From contig JBDNFD010000142.1 of NCBI GenBank assembly GCA_041689995.1, positions 1 through 9,952 on the forward strand: a stretch of DNA of 9,952 nt, written 5' to 3'. Source of the stretch: DASSWG01 sp041689995. Its GTDB lineage: Bacteria > Bacteroidota > Bacteroidia > Flavobacteriales > Flavobacteriaceae. Made by a program: the position numbers and the translations under genes. Below are positions 5,226 to 9,952 of the stretch, in pieces (the stretch's first letter is position 1; every line of letters begins with the position of its first letter). The notes beneath the pieces were generated by a model that had not been told where the DNA came from, searched no databases, and saw only the letters and a program-made list of their open reading frames with translations.

Positions 5226-7379
5226 ATGAAAACTTTAATCGTCTCTTTTTTATTGGGTATTTTTCCTGCTCTTCTTCTATCACAAAACATAATTTCTGGA
5301 ACTATTACGGATGCTAAAGGTGTTCCTTTAATTGGAGCCAATATTTATCTGGAAGGAACCTATGACGGGGCTAGTTCAGACGAGTTTGGAAAATTTTCCT
5401 TTGAAACTTCGGAAGTCGGTATGCAAACCTTGACCGTTTCGTATGTTTCTTTTGAACCCTTCAAATTGACGAAAGATGTTTCCGAAATGAAAAATCTAAA
5501 AATCACACTTCGTGAAGATGTCAATTCTTTGGAAACTGTGACTCTTTCCGCAGGAACGTTTTCCGCGGGCGATAACAGCAAGGTTTCGGTTTTAAAACCT
5601 TTGGATATTGTTACTACTGCCAGTGCTATGGGCGATTTTATTGGAGCTTTGCAAACCTTGCCCGGGACAACAACAAATGACGAGGATGGTCGGTTATTTG
5701 TTAGAGGTGGCGACGCCAGCGAGACGCAGATTTTTATTGACGGGATTCGGGTTTTTACACCTTATTCTCCAACGACCAATAATGTTCCTACCCGTGGGCG
5801 ATACAGTCCGTTTTTGTTTGATGGAATCACGTTTTCCACAGGGGGTTATTCTGCTGAGTATGGACAAGCGTTATCATCGGTTTTACTTTTGAACACTATT
5901 GATGAACCTACGCAGGGTAAGACAGATATTGCAATTATGAGTGTTGGCGGAGGATTAGGGCACACCAAAAAATGGGAGAAAAGTTCCTTGAGCGTAAATG
6001 CTTCTTATATTAATTTGGCTCCTTATATCGCTATTTTTCCTGATAGAAATGATTGGATAAAGCCCTTTGAAACGATTTCAGGAGAAGCAGTTTTCCGTCA
6101 GAAATTGGGCGATGGATTGTTGAAGATTTATGGAGCTTTTGATAATTCCGATTTTGAGTTGATCCAGGAAGATATCAATCTACCAGAAGGAGTTCATTTT
6201 AAATTGAACAATCAAAATTTTTACACCAATACCAGTTTTAGTGAAATGCTAAATAACGGTTGGAGCATTTTAGCAGGTGGAAGTTATACCTACGGAAAAA
6301 CAAAGGTCGGGATAGATCAGATGAATATAAAGGATATTGAAAATTCGGCACATCTTAAATTGAAACTCCAAAAACGTTTCAGCAACCGTTTTAAGCTGAA
6401 TTTTGGAGCGGAACAGTTTTTAACCGATTTTAATGAAGATTATAAGGAACCCTTTTTCGATGCAAAACTTGGATTCAACAATAATATCACAGCCGCATTT
6501 GCCGAAGCGGATATTATATTTTCCCGCAAACTAGCTTTAAAACTGGGTGTTAGAGGAGAATATAGCCAGTTGTCCAAGGAGTTTTCGGTTTCTCCAAGAG
6601 CTTCCTTTGCATATAAAACTGGCAGAAGCAGTCAGATTTCTGTGGCTTATGGCGATTTTTTCCAGCAGCCTGACAATGAGATTCTCAAATTCAATGACAA
6701 CTTGAACGCACAACACGCCCAACATTATATATTGAACTATCAGTATGCCGCAAATAATAGGATTTTTCGCGCCGAAGTTTATCGAAAAGACTACAGCCAT
6801 CTTGTTATGTACAACGATTCCCTGCCAAGTGTAAATACGGTTTTTTCAAACAATGGAAAGGGATATGCCCAAGGACTCGACTTATTTTGGCGTGATAATG
6901 AAAGCATCAGAAATGTGGATTACTGGATAAGCTATTCCTATTTGGATACGGAAAGGAAATATAAAAACTATCCAATTCAAACCACGCCTCCTTTTGTGAA
7001 CAAACACAATATTTCAGTGGTGGGAAAATACTGGGTTGAGGACTGGAAAAGTCAGATTGGGTTTAGTTATCAATTTGCCAGCGGCCGTCAATATACTGAT
7101 TGGAACACTCCAGGTTTTCTTCAAAGCAAGACAAAAAGCTATAATAGCGTTAGTCTAAATTGCGCCTATTTAATTTCGCCACAAAAGATTCTGTACGCCT
7201 CTGTCAACAATGTTTTCGCTTTTAAAAATGTAAATGGATACCAATATGCAAACACGCCAGATTCAAATGGAAATTTTGCCAGAAGAGAATTGCGTCCAGC
7301 AGCAGATCAATTTTTTATGGTGGGTTTCTTTTGGACTATCAGCGATGATGGCAAAGATAATCAGTTGGATAAATTGTAA
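5226..7379 (+). CDS. TonB-dependent outer-membrane receptor with carboxypeptidase-regulatory-like domain
   Basis: The 717-aa product is an outer-membrane beta-barrel that takes up a ligand using energy from TonB-ExbBD. A clear signal peptide (MKTLIVSFLLGIFPALLLSQ) is cut near residue 20. Residues 22-98 form the CarboxypepD_reg-like domain typical of Bacteroidota receptors (ISGTITDAKGVPLIGANIYL). A TonB-box-like ETVTLSAG follows (103-110). The plug runs from about 120 to 230 and includes LQTLPGTTTNDEDGRLFVRG and the IDGIRV strand. The rest is barrel, ending in an aromatic strand around QFFMVGFFWTI. No SusD-like partner is present, so a glycan-utilisation pair is not supported; metal chelate, vitamin or peptide uptake all remain possible. 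The start at 5226 gives the signal peptide and agrees with the promoter. The 209 bases to the next gene hold no recognisable terminator or other element, so read-through into the DUF2141 and TPR genes is possible. Confidence 0.92.
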   Translation: MKTLIVSFLLGIFPALLLSQNIISGTITDAKGVPLIGANIYLEGTYDGASSDEFGKFSFETSEVGMQTLTVSYVSFEPFKLTKDVSEMKNLKITLREDVNSLETVTLSAGTFSAGDNSKVSVLKPLDIVTTASAMGDFIGALQTLPGTTTNDEDGRLFVRGGDASETQIFIDGIRVFTPYSPTTNNVPTRGRYSPFLFDGITFSTGGYSAEYGQALSSVLLLNTIDEPTQGKTDIAIMSVGGGLGHTKKWEKSSLSVNASYINLAPYIAIFPDRNDWIKPFETISGEAVFRQKLGDGLLKIYGAFDNSDFELIQEDINLPEGVHFKLNNQNFYTNTSFSEMLNNGWSILAGGSYTYGKTKVGIDQMNIKDIENSAHLKLKLQKRFSNRFKLNFGAEQFLTDFNEDYKEPFFDAKLGFNNNITAAFAEADIIFSRKLALKLGVRGEYSQLSKEFSVSPRASFAYKTGRSSQISVAYGDFFQQPDNEILKFNDNLNAQHAQHYILNYQYAANNRIFRAEVYRKDYSHLVMYNDSLPSVNTVFSNNGKGYAQGLDLFWRDNESIRNVDYWISYSYLDTERKYKNYPIQTTPPFVNKHNISVVGKYWVEDWKSQIGFSYQFASGRQYTDWNTPGFLQSKTKSYNSVSLNCAYLISPQKILYASVNNVFAFKNVNGYQYANTPDSNGNFARRELRPAADQFFMVGFFWTISDDGKDNQLDKL

Positions 7380-7588
7380 ATTGGTTACTTTGGGATTTGT
7401 TAAATTGGGATTGGAGATTGACGATTGATAATTTTTGGTATTTATCGAAGTTGGAATTTGTTTCTTGGATTTTTGCTTCAACAATTCAACCTGCAAATTC
7501 AACAACTGGGTAGAGGAGATTTTTAGAATGTATGAATTTAGAGGAAATTTGATCTAGTTATTTTAGTAATCGTAAAAATCAGAAAATT

Positions 7589-8005
7589 ATGAAAACCATA
7601 CTTATTTCTTTCTTACTTGTTTTTTTGACCATTAACTTTCAGGCTCAGAATATAGTATAGGTTTCTATTTCAACTTTTAAAAACAACGAGGGAAAGGCAA
7701 TGATAGGACTTTACAACTCGAAGGCAGATTTTTTGGAAAGGGAGTACAAGTCCTTTTCCATGGAAATTCCGGACAAGCAGATAAAAGCATCTTTTAAGGA
7801 TATACCCGATGGAACCTACGCTGTTTCAGTATATCACGATGAGGACAACGATAATGAATTTGATATGCTGATGGGATTTATCCCATTAGAAGATTACGGA
7901 AACTCCAATAATATACCTCCCAGATATGGCCCACCAGCGTGGGAAGACGCCAAATTCGAAGTCAAAAATGGTGAGATAGTTCATATAAACATTAAAATGA
8001 TGTAA
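7589..8005 (+). pseudogene. DUF2141-type exported protein with an internal TAG
   Basis: Reading from ATG 7589 gives a signal peptide (MKTILISFLLVFLTINFQAQ), then NIV, an in-frame TAG at codon 24 (7658-7660), and then an unbroken frame of 114 codons to TAA 8003-8005. The part after TAG (VSISTFKNNEGKAMIGLYNS, the FLER segment, DGTYAVSVYHDEDNDNEFD, and a closing HINIKMM) fits the DUF2141 family of small exported beta-rich proteins of unknown function often found near Bacteroidota outer-membrane receptors. Without the stop the protein would be 138 aa, a normal length. An internal ATG at 7700 could give 101 aa but would lack the signal peptide and first beta strand, so it could not be exported. 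The signal peptide resembles that of the receptor next door. A single base change is the simplest cause; the gene is probably inactive or recently lost. Confidence 0.8.
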
Positions 8006-8073
8006 CTCCTTTAACGCTAATAAAACGAAACCTTTAAATCACCTTTTACACCTAACACTTAAAACTTTTAACT

Positions 8074-8736
8074 ATGCAAAATGTACTCACTTACCTCAGT
8101 CTATTTTTTACCGTTTTGGTAATGCAGGCGCAAACAGAACCTATCTCTAAAACCAATGACGCTGTTCCCACAAAATACGAAAAGGGAATGCAAGAGGCGT
8201 TCAATTCGTGGAAGAACAATGAACCGTGGGAAGCCGCCAATATGTTTGAGCGCATCGCAAAAGCTGAACCGGACAACTGGTTGCCGTCATATTACGTGGC
8301 ACAAATAAATGTGGTATATAGTTTTACCGAAAAAGATAAATCCAAACTGTCCGAACAATTGGGAAAAGCTCAGGATTTTATAAACGATGCAACAGCCATT
8401 TCCAACGACAATCCCAATCTCTTGGTGCTCCAAGCACAATTATATACCGCTTGGATTGTTTTTGACGGACAGCAATATGGGATGCTCTATTCTGAAAAAG
8501 CTTCTGGACTTTATGATACGGCCTTAGCACTCGAGCCGGACAATCCAATAATGATATTGGCAAAAGCCGAATGGAATATAGGAGGTGCCAAATATTTTGG
8601 ACAACCTGTAGAATCCTATTGCAAGGAAGTGCAACGAGCCATCGAACTTTCTGATTCCTTTAAGGTTAAAGAGAAGTTTTATCCTACTTTTAGTATAGAA
8701 CGAGCCAAACAAGTGCTTTCGGAAAACTGTCAATAA
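8074..8736 (+). CDS. exported TPR-like protein
   Basis: The 220-aa product has a short signal peptide (MQNVLTYLSLFFTVLVMQAQ, cut near residue 20). Helical TPR-like repeats follow: one at about 34-68 (EAFNSWKNNEPWEAANMFER, closing with EPDNW) and one at about 133-165 (YSEKASGLYDTALALEPDNP). The ANMFERIAKAEPDNW and ALALEPDNP endings are typical of TPR helices. Two cysteines (183 and 219) could form a disulfide. It starts 68 bases after the DUF2141 gene with no terminator between, so the two may share a transcript with the receptor. TPR proteins usually bind partner proteins or peptides, so a periplasmic helper role for the receptor block is an inference. No enzymatic motif is visible. I do not recognise a named gene. 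The 214 bases after it, up to the converging phosphatase, show no gene and no clear terminator. Confidence 0.82.
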   Translation: MQNVLTYLSLFFTVLVMQAQTEPISKTNDAVPTKYEKGMQEAFNSWKNNEPWEAANMFERIAKAEPDNWLPSYYVAQINVVYSFTEKDKSKLSEQLGKAQDFINDATAISNDNPNLLVLQAQLYTAWIVFDGQQYGMLYSEKASGLYDTALALEPDNPIMILAKAEWNIGGAKYFGQPVESYCKEVQRAIELSDSFKVKEKFYPTFSIERAKQVLSENCQ

Positions 8737-8950
8737 TATATTTCTGAATATTTTCTTATCACGTTGTGTTATTATGCGAACAAAAGTTATTTTTCTATCT
8801 CTATTAATTTAATGTGTAAGCCAAAGGGTGTTTTGTATAATGCCTCGTTTATAAGGAATTTGCCATCCCAATTCAATTTTAAACCTTTAAAATGGTTTTG
8901 TGGGTGGGGTCGGCATTTCCATAGCCCACGGTTTAAAACTGTATTCAATT

Positions 8951-9676
8951 TCAATTCCTTCCTCTTTCTTCCGGGTACAACGTATAAACCGGATCGCTTT
9001 GAAAAACTTCTTTGGAATTCACATCCATTAACGAAAGGCATCCTTTGAAAGCCGCGCCAGTATCTACATTCCAAACATTTGCCACATTCATTGGCTTGGT
9101 TTTACCAATTCGTGTTGTGGGAGTATGCCCAATAAATATTTCCTTGAACAATTTCAAACGCTGTGGATAGCGATCATTTTCCAAAGAAAGGTTTTCATTC
9201 AATGCCAACACCATTTCCCATAACGTGCGGTCCCAGTATAATATATTCGGGGAATATTCCTGTTCAGGGCCATGCATATTGGTGAACCCAGCATGCACAA
9301 ACAACCGATTTTCTTTATCAATATGGTAATTCAGCAAACTCTCATAAAAGCGGAGATGCGGTTTTATTTCTTCTTCCGAAAGTTTCCGATAAGCATCGAT
9401 GGAAGATTGTCCGCCGTGCTGCAACCAAGTTTCATTCAATTGCCCGGTTTTTAACCATTGATGCGTCAAATCGTCATGATTTCCGCGAAGAAAAATGCAG
9501 GTGTTTTGTTTGGAAAGTTCAATCAAAAATGAAATTACTTCTGCCGAGCCGCTCCAACCATCTACGTAATCACCGAGGAAAATAAGCCTGTCCTCAGGTG
9601 TGATTTTTGCGCATTGCAACACTTGTTCCAAAGCTTTCAAACCTCCGTGGATATCGCCAATAACGAATTTTCGCAT
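8951..9676 (-). CDS. PPP-family metallophosphatase (serine/threonine phosphatase-like)
   Basis: This 241-aa cytoplasmic enzyme belongs to the calcineurin-like PPP superfamily, near bacterial serine/threonine phosphatases and ApaH-like hydrolases. The two-metal site can be traced: GDIHG with Asp8 and His10, GDYVDGW with Asp36, RGNHDD with Asn66 and His67, HAGF with His128, and IGHT with His184. The usual GDxVDRG box lacks its Arg (GDYVDGW), which in the classical enzymes helps hold the phosphate. There is no signal peptide or membrane segment, and the length is complete for the group. The LYPEERGRN ending is of the type seen in related proteins. It lies 33 bases downstream of a type IX-secreted protein gene on the same strand, possibly by read-through, and converges on the TPR gene. 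The substrate (phosphoprotein or small molecule) cannot be told from sequence. Confidence 0.88.
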   Translation of the reverse strand: MRKFVIGDIHGGLKALEQVLQCAKITPEDRLIFLGDYVDGWSGSAEVISFLIELSKQNTCIFLRGNHDDLTHQWLKTGQLNETWLQHGGQSSIDAYRKLSEEEIKPHLRFYESLLNYHIDKENRLFVHAGFTNMHGPEQEYSPNILYWDRTLWEMVLALNENLSLENDRYPQRLKLFKEIFIGHTPTTRIGKTKPMNVANVWNVDTGAAFKGCLSLMDVNSKEVFQSDPVYTLYPEERGRN

Positions 9677-9709
9677 AAAATTAAACTATTGAAAATCAAC
9701 CATTTTTGA

Positions 9710-9952
9710 TTATGGATTGCTTTTTATGAATTTCTGGGAACTTACTGTTTTTCCTTCTTTTTGAATGTTGAGAAAATAAAATCCTTCATCTAACCCCAAA
9801 ACATCAATTTGGTTGTCGTTCACTTTCCGAACGAAGAATAGTTGTTTTCCCGAAATATCCCTAATTTCCACTGAAAAAGGATTTAAATTAATATTTTCAA
9901 ATTCAAGATGAACGATATTTCCTTGGGAAGGATTGGGATAAATTGCGAATGA
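9710..9952 (-). CDS. C-terminal end of a secreted protein with type IX (Por) sorting domain, partial
   Basis: The minus-strand frame is open from the window edge to a stop at 9712-9710 and gives 80 residues. They match the T9SS type A sorting domain: an opening FAIYPNPSQGN, a middle strand SVEIRDISGKQLF, then LDEGFYFLNI, and a final KFIKSNP. In Bacteroidota this tail directs large proteins through the outer membrane by the type IX secretion system, and it is usually removed or linked to A-LPS at the surface. The body of the protein, and so its function (adhesin, enzyme or other), lies beyond the window. The fit to the domain is close, with the YPNP start and the Gly-x-Tyr strand both present. 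Confidence 0.9.
   Translation of the reverse strand, partial: SFAIYPNPSQGNIVHLEFENINLNPFSVEIRDISGKQLFFVRKVNDNQIDVLGLDEGFYFLNIQKEGKTVSSQKFIKSNP

Noticed and set aside
7380..7588. Spacer with repeated short strings such as AATTCAAC and GGATTTTT
   Set aside because: The strings are short and irregular in an A/T-rich spacer; no array, hairpin with T-run or gene can be supported.
8787..9074. Overlapping plus and minus open frames of about 95 aa around the 3' end of the phosphatase gene, and a minus frame ending MEMPTPPTKPF near 8890
   Set aside because: They overlap the phosphatase in other frames, lack good starts and resemble no family. The phosphatase already has a normal C-terminus.

Overview
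The window looks like chromosome of a marine-type member of the Bacteroidota, most likely a flavobacterium. Four things point there: low G+C with A-rich leaders instead of strong Shine-Dalgarno sites; a TonB-dependent receptor with an N-terminal carboxypeptidase-regulatory-like domain; a C-terminal type IX secretion (Por) sorting domain at the right edge; and promoter-like pairs resembling the TTTG / TAnnTTTG consensus of that phylum. The assignment is inferred from gene content, not from a marker gene.

Left part (1-3900). A strong intrinsic terminator (94-124) closes whatever lies to the left. It is followed by a broken Txe/YoeB-type toxin gene with no recognisable antitoxin. Then come three complete plus-strand genes: 3-hydroxyanthranilate 3,4-dioxygenase (kynurenine pathway), a BRO-N/DinD-like protein of unknown function, and an ALDH7-family (antiquitin-type) aldehyde dehydrogenase that most likely oxidises 2-aminoadipate semialdehyde. 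A second terminator (3852-3883) ends this block.

Middle part (3950-5225). On the minus strand is a Fic-family gene. Its catalytic core and C-terminal winged helix are intact, but its N-terminal third carries three separate lesions within about 65 bases, so the autoinhibitory helix is no longer in frame with the core. A perfect 10-bp inverted repeat (5018-5050) sits just upstream of its original start.

Right-centre part (5170-8740). A plus-strand cell-envelope block holds a TonB-dependent receptor with a well-placed promoter, an exported DUF2141-type protein interrupted by one in-frame TAG, and an exported TPR-like protein. The three probably work at the outer membrane and in the periplasm; the substrate cannot be told from sequence.

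Right edge (8950-9952, minus strand). A PPP-family metallophosphatase is complete. Upstream of it is the last 80 residues of a secreted protein with a type IX sorting domain, whose body lies beyond the window.

The main theme beyond the ordinary genes is decay. Three genes (Txe/YoeB, Fic, DUF2141) are each disrupted while their catalytic or core parts remain readable. I found no CRISPR array, tRNA, rRNA, insertion sequence or clear new multi-gene system.
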